Shown here one piece after another: positions 24,816 to 33,086 of a stretch of DNA of 64,000 nt. Source of the DNA: Longimicrobiales bacterium (GTDB lineage Bacteria; Gemmatimonadota; Gemmatimonadetes; Longimicrobiales; Gaopeijiaceae); contig JANQDZ010000034.1 of assembly GCA_028278645.1 (NCBI GenBank), forward strand, positions 124,001 to 188,000, in the 5' to 3' direction. The notes below the pieces were generated by a model. The model had not been told where the DNA came from, made no database searches, and saw only the letters and a program-made list of their open reading frames with translations. Position numbers and translations under genes: made by a program. Numbering within the stretch: the stretch's first letter is position 1; the number at the start of each line of letters is the position of its first letter.

Positions 24816-27203
24816 ATGGCAATGAAGCGACGGAGGTTCCTCAGGACCCTGGGAGCCGGCACTGCCGGGATCGCCGCCTTCTCATGCAGTGATCAGGAAG
24901 CGGCCCGCCGAATCGCGGCCGAACAGGGTTCGGTGCAGGATGCTGACCTGACCTGGACCAAAGCCCCGTGCCGATATTGTGGCACCGGGTGTGGCGTCGA
25001 AGTCGGCGTGAAGAACGGTCGGATCATGGCGGTCCGGGGGGACGAGGCCAACCCGGTGAACCGCGGCCTGCTATGCGTCAAGGGTTACCACCTCCCCGCC
25101 ATGCTGTATGGGGAGGATCGACTCACGACGCCCCTGCTCCGGAATTCGAACGGCCAGGGCTTTTCGGAAATCTCCTGGGATGAAGCCCTGAACCTCATCG
25201 CCCAGAAGTATCAGGAAGCTCTGGATGAGGCGGGCCCAACGTCCGTGGCTTTCTACGGCTCCGGGCAGTGGGGAATCCACGACGGCTACGCGGTGACGAA
25301 GTGGTTCAGGGGTGGGTTGAGAAGTAACAACGTGGAGCCCAACGCCCGGCTATGTATGGCCTCGGCAGTAATGGGCTTCATGACCCAGTTCCAGAGCGAC
25401 GAACCCATGGGTTGTTACGAGGACCTCGAAGCCGGTGACGACTTCATCCTCTGGGGCAACAACATGGCGGAGATGCACCCCGTCCTCTTCTCCCGGATCC
25501 TCGCCAACAAACGGGAAAACCCTAGCGTTCGCATCGTGGACCTCGCCACCCGGCGGACACCCACCAGCGATTACGCCGACATGTACGTCGAGTTCAAGCC
25601 GAACACCGATCTGGCTCTGGCCAATGGGATCCTCCATCTCCTGGTGGCCAACAACCAGGTGGACCAGGCCTTCGTTCAAGAAAACGTGGTGTTCCGGCGG
25701 GGGACCGAGGAGCTGGAACAGATCGGATACGGCTCCTGGGGACCCGATGGCCTGGGGCTGAGCCCGGACGACGGCCCGGCAGAACACTATCGGTTTGCCG
25801 ACCAGGCCCGACCCTCCTCCTTCGACGAGCTCGAGGAGTTTTTGGCCGATTATGCGCCGGCCCGGGTCAGCGAGATCACTGGCGTGCCTGTGGGGCAAAT
25901 CCACGCACTGGCCGAGATGTACGGGGATCAGGGGCGCGGGACGGTGAGCCTCTGGTGCATGGGCGTGAATCAGCACGTCCGCGGCACGTGGATGAACAAC
26001 CTCATCAACGACCTTCACCTGATCACGGGGAAGATCAGCCGGCCCGGCGCTAACCCCTTCAGCCTCACCGGCCAACCCTCAGCCTGCGGTACGGCAAGGG
26101 AGGTCGGGACACTTTCCAATCGGCTTCCTGCCGATCTCGTGGTCATGAACCCGGCCCACAGGGCCAAGGCCGAAGAGATCTGGGACCTGGAACCGGGCAC
26201 GATCCCGGAACGACCCGGCTACCACACCATGGACATGTTCCGGGCCTTCATGCGGGGCGACGTCCGGGTTATGTGGGTTCAGACCACTAACCCCTGGGTC
26301 AGCATTCCCAACGTCCGTAGGATCCAGCGGGAGCCGAACGACGGGCGTTTCCTGGTCGTCAGCGACATCTACCCCACGCCCACGACGGAAGCCGCGGACC
26401 TCATCCTCCCCTCTGCAGGATGGGTGGAGCGGGAAGGCACGTTCGGGAACTCGGAACGCAGGACCCAGCACTGGGAAAAAGCCGTGGAACCGCCGGGAGA
26501 GGCGAAAGAGGACGCCTGGCAGGTCATGGAAGTGGCCAAGCGCATGGGCATGGGACACTTGTTCCCCTGGCCGGAGGAGGACTGGCACGAAGCCATGTAC
26601 GAGGAATACCGCCGGTTCGGCCTGGGAATCGGCAAGGACCTGGCCTCCTATCAACAGCTACGGGAGACCCGTGGCCTCCTCTGGCCCGTCGTGGATGGCA
26701 AGGAAACCCGGTACCGATACGCTGCCGGGTTTGATCCCTACGTCCAGAAAGACAGAGGGGTGCATTTCTACAAGGCCACGGGGTTCGGGGAAAGGGCAGC
26801 CTTCTGGCTTCGACCGTACCATCCCCCAGCCGAGGCACCGGATGACGAATACCCATTCTGGCTCTCGACGGGACGGATCCTCGAGCACTGGCACACCGGG
26901 TCCATGACTCGTCGGGTGAAACAGCTTCATCAGGCGGCCCCGGAGGCCTACGTGGAGATCAACCGGGTCGACGCCACGGAGTTGAGCATCAACTCCGGAG
27001 ACCTCGTGAGGGTCGTGAGCCGACGTGGAGACCTCGAGTTGAGAGCAAAGGTTGATGGTCGGGGTCAACCACCCAGGGGTACCCTGTTTATCCCCTTCTT
27101 CGACGAAGACCGGCTTGCGAACCTCCTGACCGTCGACGCCATGTGCAACATCAGCAAAGAACCGGACTTCAAGAAATGCGCGGTTCGAATCGAAAGAGCT
27201 TGA
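24816..27203 (+). CDS. napA: Periplasmic nitrate reductase, catalytic subunit
   Basis: 795 residues from ATG 24816 (AGGGGG upstream; ATG 24822 is also possible). Tat signal KRRRFLRTLG. [4Fe-4S] cluster ligands C52, C55, C59 and C87 (CRYCGTGCG, LLCVKG); molybdenum ligand C180 in NARLCMASAVMGF, the NapA hallmark (DMSO-reductase family with Cys ligand), followed by DEPMGCYEDLE and WGNNMAEMHP. C-terminal MGD-binding LSTGRILEHWHTGSMTRR. It reduces nitrate to nitrite outside the cytoplasmic membrane. SCSD after the Tat signal is only a weak lipobox. The usual partners NapC, NapGH, NapF and NapD are absent nearby. Confidence 0.95.
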   Translation: MAMKRRRFLRTLGAGTAGIAAFSCSDQEAARRIAAEQGSVQDADLTWTKAPCRYCGTGCGVEVGVKNGRIMAVRGDEANPVNRGLLCVKGYHLPAMLYGEDRLTTPLLRNSNGQGFSEISWDEALNLIAQKYQEALDEAGPTSVAFYGSGQWGIHDGYAVTKWFRGGLRSNNVEPNARLCMASAVMGFMTQFQSDEPMGCYEDLEAGDDFILWGNNMAEMHPVLFSRILANKRENPSVRIVDLATRRTPTSDYADMYVEFKPNTDLALANGILHLLVANNQVDQAFVQENVVFRRGTEELEQIGYGSWGPDGLGLSPDDGPAEHYRFADQARPSSFDELEEFLADYAPARVSEITGVPVGQIHALAEMYGDQGRGTVSLWCMGVNQHVRGTWMNNLINDLHLITGKISRPGANPFSLTGQPSACGTAREVGTLSNRLPADLVVMNPAHRAKAEEIWDLEPGTIPERPGYHTMDMFRAFMRGDVRVMWVQTTNPWVSIPNVRRIQREPNDGRFLVVSDIYPTPTTEAADLILPSAGWVEREGTFGNSERRTQHWEKAVEPPGEAKEDAWQVMEVAKRMGMGHLFPWPEEDWHEAMYEEYRRFGLGIGKDLASYQQLRETRGLLWPVVDGKETRYRYAAGFDPYVQKDRGVHFYKATGFGERAAFWLRPYHPPAEAPDDEYPFWLSTGRILEHWHTGSMTRRVKQLHQAAPEAYVEINRVDATELSINSGDLVRVVSRRGDLELRAKVDGRGQPPRGTLFIPFFDEDRLANLLTVDAMCNISKEPDFKKCAVRIERA

Positions 27204-27814
27204 TGCGGGCTCAGCGGGGTAAACGGAGTATCTGGCTCCTGGCTTTGACAGCAGTGGCCGGCCTCGTGTCAGGAGCCTGCGGCCAGGGCGATTGGGTGCC
27301 CGTAGCGGATTCGGGCGGAGCAATGAAGTCCAGCGGGGCCGTCCGGGCCGAGCGACGGCTGTATGACGGGGCGCCTCCCATCATCCCTCACGACCCGTTC
27401 GGGGCCTCCTGCGCCTCCTGCCATGACGAGTTCGGAGTAGGCGTGGAAGGGGTAGGATTCGCACCGGCTTCGCCCCACGACGACACCGATCACGAAGGAG
27501 CCACCGGACGGTGCCGACAGTGTCACGTCCACGTCCTTTCTGGCGATCTCTTCGTAGCTAATGGCTACCAGGGACTGGAACAGGATCTGAGGCTCGGGGG
27601 CCGTCTATATCCCGGCGCGCCCCCCACCATCCCTCACCAGGTCCTCATGCGAGAGAACTGCGTGGCCTGCCATGCGGGGCCCGGGGCGAGGGTGGAGATC
27701 CTCACCACCCACCCGGAGCGGGTCAGGTGCCGGCAGTGCCACGTGCCCGTGGACACAAGAGAGGGTATCCTCAGCTACACCGTGACGCCCACCACCACGC
27801 CGGAGGGTCCATGA
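27203..27814 (+). CDS. napB: NapB-like cytochrome c with four hemes
   Basis: 203 residues; ATG overlaps the napA stop (TGATG). Signal peptide with an imperfect lipobox (SGAC, residue 26). CXXCH at 70, 104, 153 and 176, while known NapB has two. The protein reads as two NapB-like units: GAPPIIPHDPFGASCASCH with CRQCHVH, then GAPPTIPHQVLMRENCVACH with CRQCHVP. Both units keep the PP-x-IPH motif of NapB. It would pass electrons from the octaheme protein or the bc module to NapA. The second unit retains the usual NapB end (SYTVTPT). Confidence 0.85.
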   Translation: MRAQRGKRSIWLLALTAVAGLVSGACGQGDWVPVADSGGAMKSSGAVRAERRLYDGAPPIIPHDPFGASCASCHDEFGVGVEGVGFAPASPHDDTDHEGATGRCRQCHVHVLSGDLFVANGYQGLEQDLRLGGRLYPGAPPTIPHQVLMRENCVACHAGPGARVEILTTHPERVRCRQCHVPVDTREGILSYTVTPTTTPEGP

Positions 27815-28368
27815 GCGAGAAGCCGGAGGTCATACTCCTGGGAGCAGAGGAAGAAGCGGAGCGCCTTTGGCAGGGCGCTTTAAGAGCTCAAGGATCGGCC
27901 AGTGACGATTTTGTGGCGCTGTGCGAGGCGTTGGATCTGGGCCTGAGAGCCGCGGAGATCCTCGTTACCCACAAGCTCCAGCCCCTCAAGGACCAGTTCC
28001 CGGCAACCATCGGCATCCAGCTCGAAACCCCGTCACCTGAGGTGGACCCGGAGAGGGACGCCATCAACGTCCCCAATTCCCTCCCCTTCATCGCCATCTT
28101 GGACCTTCTGAGTGGTGAGGAGATGGACTGTGTGGCTCCTGGACTGCACCGGGGCTGGGAGGATAGGCGCTTCTCCTGCCGACGCTCCCGCGTTACCGCC
28201 GGAGAGGCCCTTGGCGTCACCCTGACGGAGGAAGAGCGGCACCAACTCCTGGTTCTCGCCGCCTATCGGAACCGCATCTTCAGGAGCCCACCCCCTGTCC
28301 AGGTGAATCGAGGGCAGGTCCTGGAAGCCTTCCCGGCCCTGAACAAACTCATGGAGCGCTTCAGGTAG
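27811..28368 (+). CDS. Unrecognised 185-residue protein ending the nap operon
   Basis: Starts at ATG 27811, overlapping the napB stop (ATGA). No signal peptide, heme motif or membrane helix; mostly helical with an acidic N terminus, two lone Cys near the middle (MDCVAPG and FSCRRS) and the sequence VPNSLPFIAILDLL. It is not recognisably NapD, NapF or a TorD-type chaperone. Position at the end of a coupled operon suggests a cytoplasmic maturation or insertion role for NapA, because no napD is seen, but this is inference from context only. Confidence 0.7.
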   Translation: MSEKPEVILLGAEEEAERLWQGALRAQGSASDDFVALCEALDLGLRAAEILVTHKLQPLKDQFPATIGIQLETPSPEVDPERDAINVPNSLPFIAILDLLSGEEMDCVAPGLHRGWEDRRFSCRRSRVTAGEALGVTLTEEERHQLLVLAAYRNRIFRSPPPVQVNRGQVLEAFPALNKLMERFR

Positions 28369-28486
28369 GGGATTAGAAGGGTGTTGCAGAGGGTCCCTGT
28401 CATATAAGTGCCCCCCTCAGGTCACTCAGAAACAGAACCGACAACGTCGGGGTATTCGATTCGTGCCCTCAGAGGAGGAACCGAAC

Positions 28487-29317
28487 ATGATCCAGATCCG
28501 CAGCTCAGCCCTCAGGCGAGCCCTTACCCTGGTATTGCTGGCCGGCCTCACGGCCTGCGATGGCGATTCCACTTCCCCGTCGGACCCGGGGTCGCCTCCG
28601 GAGCTTCCTCCCCTGACCTCCATGTCAGTTGACTTCAGCTTGTTCGGCACTCCGGGACCCGGCCAATCGCAGCCGTCGGCGGAAGCAAACCTGACGTCCC
28701 TGAACTTCACCAACGCCGCAATCCGGGTGCTGGCAGCCCAGGTCGCGACGGTGGTGACACTGGCCGTGCCCGTAGCGACGTTTGCCGCGGCCGCCAACAG
28801 CACCCCGACGTTCGAGGACGACGATCGGTGGCACTGGCGGTTCACCACTGTCCAAGGCGGCCATACCTACACGGCCCACCTCAGCGGCGCGGTGCAGGGT
28901 GCCATGGTCAGCTGGGATATGCGCATCACGTCGCCCACGCACACACCACCGCTCGACGAATTCGTGTGGTATGGGGGTGAGGGCCACCGAGACCGCACCT
29001 CCGGTACGTGGACGTTCTACGACCCTTCCACACCTTCAACGCCCACGGCGGTGCTGAGGATCGACTGGACACATGCGTCAGCCACCGAGCACGGATGGGA
29101 AGCCACCGCCCTTTCAGGCACAGCGGTCGGTGACGTGTTCACCGCCAGCGTCGACGGTGACGCTCGGATGATCACCTACTTCGATGCCTCGGAGCAGACC
29201 TCCATGGAGATCTACTGGAATGCCAGCGATGGAAGCGGCTACCTGATTGCTCCGAACTACAATGGTGGTGTCAAAGCGTGTTGGGACGCCACCCAACAAG
29301 ACGTAGCCTGCGGATAG
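28487..29317 (+). CDS. Lipoprotein of unknown function
   Basis: 276 residues from ATG 28487 with AGAGGAGGAACC upstream. Lipobox L-T-A-C then a Ser/Pro/Asp-rich linker. The body is beta-rich with several Trp/Tyr strands (WHWRFTTVQGGHTYTAHLSG, GTWTFYDPSTPS, GWEATALSGTAVGD), and ends with two Cys (KACWDATQQDVACG) that may form a disulfide. It resembles secreted lipocalin-like or jelly-roll lipoproteins in layout, but no family is recognised. It stands 118 bp after the nap operon and need not belong to it. Confidence 0.7.
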   Translation: MIQIRSSALRRALTLVLLAGLTACDGDSTSPSDPGSPPELPPLTSMSVDFSLFGTPGPGQSQPSAEANLTSLNFTNAAIRVLAAQVATVVTLAVPVATFAAAANSTPTFEDDDRWHWRFTTVQGGHTYTAHLSGAVQGAMVSWDMRITSPTHTPPLDEFVWYGGEGHRDRTSGTWTFYDPSTPSTPTAVLRIDWTHASATEHGWEATALSGTAVGDVFTASVDGDARMITYFDASEQTSMEIYWNASDGSGYLIAPNYNGGVKACWDATQQDVACG

Positions 29318-29502
29318 GGGCCGGGTCGACCGGGAGGCCAGCCACCAACCCCTGGTTCTCGCCAACAACCCGAATCGCATCCCACGGGAGCCTGCCCTCG
29401 GTGCGGGTGGGCCGAGGCCAAGGCGAGGCTGGGCCAGGACGGGGCCGCCCAGGCGGATAGCCTGGACGTTGGATCGATCTTTCTTCACACACTTGCCACC
29501 CA

Positions 29503-29880
29503 GGCACCAACCCCCAGTTCGGAGCCTTGGGACCCGATGGCAATCTATATGTGGCGAACACAGGCAACTACTTCGATCCAAGCTCCGTTGCCGTAATCGA
29601 TCCGACAACCATGACGCGGATCGACCTGATCGAAGCGTTCCCTGCCGGTTCCGGTGACGTCCACGTCGATAGCGAAGGGCTCGTCTACGTATCCGGTTTC
29701 TTTTTCGGGACAGTGGTCTGGGACTCCAGAAGCCGAGTCTTCGTCCGAGGGCCGGACAATCCAGTTTGCGCTCCCCTGTCCGCAGGGGGTTGCCGGGGTG
29801 CATCCAGCTCGTTCACCGCCTCCGACGGAGGGCTTTTCCAGACATTCTTCGGGAGTGCGGCCCAGGGGCTCCAGCCGTGA
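29503..29880 (+). pseudogene. Remnant of a beta-propeller (NHL/YVTN-like) gene
   Basis: About 125 codons carry propeller-type strands: FGALGPDGNLYVANTGNY, SSVAVIDPTTMTRIDLI, GDVHVDSEGLVYVSGF and TVVWDSRSRVFVRGPDNPVC. There is no signal peptide or proper start, and the frame ends just after FFGSAAQGLQP, where homologues continue for further blades. The 29318-29502 stretch before it and 29881-29935 after it show no gene. Truncated at both ends, it is best read as a decayed gene. Confidence 0.55.
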
Positions 29881-29935
29881 GAGGGTATGTCGGGGAGGAA
29901 AGGCGTTTCAGGAAAGCCGCCGCGAGTTGGTCTCC

Positions 29936-30742
29936 TCAGGTCTGTTTTCGAAGCGGGAGGACCTGGGGGGACCCGGCATCCGGCCCGGGACCAGGGTGGG
30001 GGGCCACCACCACCGGCCATCGGTAGACCTTCTCGAGGGTTTCATCGGTGAGGACTGATTCGGGCCTCCCCGTCGCCTGGATTCTCCCATCGGCCAGCAG
30101 GACCAACTTGGAGGAGTAGCGTGCGGCCAGGTTCAGATTGTGCGTGGCCAACACGACCGTGAAGCCCGAGTCCGCCGCAAGCCCCCTCATGAGCTCGAAC
30201 GTCTCCATCTCATAGTGGAGATCCAGGGCCGCCGTGGGTTCGTCCAAAACCATCGTAGACGGCTCCTGAGCGAGAGCCCGAGCGATTCTGGCCCTCTGTC
30301 GCTCGCCACCGGAGAGGGTGCTGATAACTCGGTCCGCCAGCTCCTGGACCCCTGCCCTTTCCATTGCCCGGTCCACCGCGGCCCGATCCTCCGGTCCCGT
30401 CCGACCAAGTATACCGACGTGGGGGAACCGCCCCATTTCCACCAGTTGCCTGACGGTGAGGGGGAACGCCATGGGCTCTCCCTGAGGGACAAACGCCACC
30501 TGTGCCGCGATGGCTCGGCGGGACCATCGCTGAATGGGCTGCCCCATGAACTCGACAGCTCCTTTGGCACCGGACAACTCCCCCAACATCACCTGGAGGA
30601 GAGTGGACTTCCCAGATCCATTCGGCCCCAGGATCGCGAACAGCTCTCCCGACGGGACCTCGAGGGAGATATCGGAAAGGGCCGCCCTCCGCCCGGTGGG
30701 ATACTGGAACGAAACCCGATCCACGCTGAAAACGGAAGTCAT
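29936..30742 (-). CDS. btuD: Cobalamin ABC transporter, ATP-binding protein
   Basis: 268 residues. Walker A GPNGSGKST, Q-loop VPQGEP, signature LSGGERQRARIARAL, Walker B TMVLDEPT, and the H-loop ATHN. It is of the FecE/BtuD subfamily that powers FecCD-type permeases. Its start overlaps the permease stop (ATGA), and the operon is behind a cobalamin riboswitch, which fixes the substrate as cobalamin or a corrinoid. Confidence 0.9.
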   Translation of the reverse strand: MTSVFSVDRVSFQYPTGRRAALSDISLEVPSGELFAILGPNGSGKSTLLQVMLGELSGAKGAVEFMGQPIQRWSRRAIAAQVAFVPQGEPMAFPLTVRQLVEMGRFPHVGILGRTGPEDRAAVDRAMERAGVQELADRVISTLSGGERQRARIARALAQEPSTMVLDEPTAALDLHYEMETFELMRGLAADSGFTVVLATHNLNLAARYSSKLVLLADGRIQATGRPESVLTDETLEKVYRWPVVVAPHPGPGPDAGSPQVLPLRKQT

Positions 30743-31725
30743 CGGGTTTCCTCGCTCTTAAGAAGGAGCCAGAGGAAAAGGGGGACCCCGATGATAGCTG
30801 TCACCACTCCGACCGGGAGCTCGGCTGGTGCCAGAATCGTGCGGGCGATAGTGTCGGCAACCACCAAAAGGAGGGCGCCGGCGATCGCACTGGCTGGCAA
30901 AAGCCACCGATGATCGCTTCCACCTATCAACCTCAGGGCGTGGGGGACCACCAGACCCACGAACCCTATGGCGCCGGCCCCGGCTACGCAGATGCCCACC
31001 ACCAACGAGGTGACCACGTAAAGGATGAGTTTGAATCGCCTGACGTCCACGCCGAGGTGGAACGCGCTCTTTTCACCCACGGCCAGGAGGTTCAGCGGCC
31101 GGGCCAGAAGGACCAGGCCCAGGAAGGCAGGGATTAGGTAGACCGAGAGAGTGATGACCCCTTCCCAGGACGCCCCAACAAACGACCCCATGATCCAAAG
31201 TACAGCCTCACGGAAAGTTTCGACGTTCGCGAAGTTGATGACCAAGAGGAGGAAGGCGTTAAAAAAAGCCGCTATGACCACCCCGGACAGGAGCAGGACC
31301 CTGGTGTCCATCCCCCGCCCCCGGCCCCCAGCCATAAAAAGGACCAGGAACATGGCGAGAAGCGCCCCTCCGAAGGCAAAGAGCGGCAGGGCGATCACCG
31401 AACCGATGGTCAGGCCAAAAACGATGGCGATGACGGCGCCCAGGGCTGCGCCGCTAGACACCCCGAGGACGTATGGCTCGGCCAACGGATTCCGGAGAAG
31501 GGCCTGGAAAACCGCCCCTGATACCGCCAACCCTCCACCCACCAAGGTTGCCAGGAGTACTCGCGGCAGACGGAGCCCGATCACGATGGTCTGGGTGGCA
31601 GGGTCGGCTTCTCCCCTGAACGCCAGGAGGAACTCTCGTACCGGGAACTCCACGTCCCCCACCATGAGAGCGACCACGGCAGCCACAATCAGGGCCAGTC
31701 CGAAAAATAGAAGCCGCACTATCAT
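30739..31725 (-). CDS. btuC: Cobalamin ABC transporter, permease
   Basis: 328 residues with about ten membrane helices, FecCD family: RLPRVLLATLVGGGLAVSGAV, NPLAEPYVLGVSSGAALGAV, GAIGFVGLVVPHALRL and PAELPVGVVTAIIGVPLFLWLLL. Forms the dimeric channel for cobalamin entry through the cytoplasmic membrane. Overlaps both neighbours by four bases. Confidence 0.92.
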   Translation of the reverse strand: MIVRLLFFGLALIVAAVVALMVGDVEFPVREFLLAFRGEADPATQTIVIGLRLPRVLLATLVGGGLAVSGAVFQALLRNPLAEPYVLGVSSGAALGAVIAIVFGLTIGSVIALPLFAFGGALLAMFLVLFMAGGRGRGMDTRVLLLSGVVIAAFFNAFLLLVINFANVETFREAVLWIMGSFVGASWEGVITLSVYLIPAFLGLVLLARPLNLLAVGEKSAFHLGVDVRRFKLILYVVTSLVVGICVAGAGAIGFVGLVVPHALRLIGGSDHRWLLPASAIAGALLLVVADTIARTILAPAELPVGVVTAIIGVPLFLWLLLKSEETR

Positions 31726-32642
31726 GGTCGGCCCCCCCCGGGGGCGTTGAAGGCGCTGGAGTGAAGGGCCCGTGCCAGGGCCTCGACGGCGGCAGGGAAC
31801 CCCGGCCCCGGGCGGCTGAACAAATCACCGTCCACAAAAAGCACTCGACCTTCCTGAACCGCCGGTATGGTCCTCCATCCAGGGGTTGATTGGAGCGTTC
31901 GAAGGTCCTGGATCGAATATTCCCCCTGGGGCCATATCAGGGCCTCAGGATCACGGGCCACGATGGCTTCGAAACCAACCGCGGGCCACGGGAGGTCGGC
32001 ATCCGCGAAGACATTTGCGCCCCCGGCCAGCCGTACCAGATCGTCGATGAAGGTCCCGGGCCCCGTCGTCACTGGCGGACTAGGGGCCACAACGTACATC
32101 ACGGGAACGGGGGGAAATCCTTCTATCCGCTCCTCCACCCTGGCAATCATCTCTTCCAGGGTATCCGCCAGGGAATCGGCCTTCGTGGGGACTCCGAAGA
32201 ACTCTCCAAGGGCATCGATGGCACGAAAGAGGTCCGGGACCGAATTGGTTGGGAGGGAGACGACAGAGATACCCAGGGATTCGATACGCTCCGCCATAGC
32301 CGGCGCGTCTCTCCCCGTTGGCATGAACACCACGTTGATCCCCAGGTCGATCATCCGCTCCAGATTCGGATCCAGACCACCGCCAATGCTTGGAAGGGCG
32401 GCCAAGCTCTCGTGGGTGTCGAAATCGGTTTTGGCCACCAGGCGTTGAGTCTCCCCCAGAGCCACGATCAATTCGCCCAGGGACGGCACGAGGCTCACAG
32501 ACCGGACCTCTTCCGGGATGCCGGGTTGAGAGTCGGCCGCTGGGGCACACCCTGGTAATTGAAAAGGAAGGAGCACTAAAAAAGCGCGACGAAATACCCA
32601 GGACACCCGGGGAACCATGCCACGCCTGAAAACCCATTTCAT
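31722..32642 (-). CDS. btuF: Cobalamin-binding periplasmic lipoprotein
   Basis: 306 residues from ATG 32642, with GAGAGGTGG upstream; a GTG three codons earlier is possible. Hydrophobic leader ending QLPGC, close to a lipobox. Class III binding-protein fold: VVSLVPS-type strand (VSLVPSLGELIVALG), KTDFDTHE, PSIGGGLDPNLERMIDLGINVVFMP, then a long helix and the second lobe (YVVAPSPPVTTGPGTFIDDLVRLAGGANVF). Binds corrinoids and delivers them to BtuC. First gene after the riboswitch. Confidence 0.88.
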   Translation of the reverse strand: MKWVFRRGMVPRVSWVFRRAFLVLLPFQLPGCAPAADSQPGIPEEVRSVSLVPSLGELIVALGETQRLVAKTDFDTHESLAALPSIGGGLDPNLERMIDLGINVVFMPTGRDAPAMAERIESLGISVVSLPTNSVPDLFRAIDALGEFFGVPTKADSLADTLEEMIARVEERIEGFPPVPVMYVVAPSPPVTTGPGTFIDDLVRLAGGANVFADADLPWPAVGFEAIVARDPEALIWPQGEYSIQDLRTLQSTPGWRTIPAVQEGRVLFVDGDLFSRPGPGFPAAVEALARALHSSAFNAPGGGRP

Positions 32643-32681
32643 GAAAGCCACCTCTCGACCGGAGGATCGATGCTCGTCCCC

Positions 32682-32832
32682 AACGACACAGGTCTCCTGG
32701 CTCAGGGCCGATCCGCTCGCCTTCCCGGGAAACCCTTCCCAGTGGCGTTTTGAGGGATCGTTTCGGTGGTTCCGAGCCCAACACAGTGGCGGGACCGCGC
32801 CGGATTCACACCGGCTTCCGAGATGTGCCGTT
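32682..32832 (-). promoter_or_regulatory. Cobalamin riboswitch upstream of btuFCD
   Basis: Read on the minus strand, the element has the P1 arms AACGGCACA (32832-32824) and TGTGTCGTT (32690-32682), the hairpin GCCGGTGTGAATCCGGC (32815-32799), the conserved core GGTCCCGCCACTGTG (32796-32782), GCCACTGGGAAGG in the middle, and the B12 box GAGCCAGGAGACCTG (32703-32689). The end is 40 nt before the btuF ATG, so it can mask the ribosome site (GAGAGGTGG) when cobalamin binds. At about 151 nt it is a compact member of the class. The 32833-33086 stretch beyond it holds the promoters of both flanking operons and a small AATACCC-GTTG-GGGTATT hairpin. Confidence 0.93.
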
Positions 32833-33086
32833 CCAGACGTTAGGACGTCCGCCAGAAAGAGACAAGCGACCGGGAAAGGACCTACCCTCCATTCGCCCAG
32901 GCACGGGCAAGAAACTGGAGCTCATATAGTCCGTTCGGAAGATCGTCGGACCACGAGTATTCTGCGTTCCCTTCCTGGCCAAGGAAAAGCTCATAGCGAT
33001 GGAGTCCGTTATACTGGAGTGGGAAACCGAAATGGAGGAATACCCGTTGGGGTATTACGCGGGACGCCATCCGAGGGAGGGAAACA

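Noticed and set aside
28487-29317. The lipoprotein as a member of the nap operon
   Set aside because: A 118-bp gap, its own AGGAGG and no heme or metal motif; nothing ties it to Nap apart from proximity.
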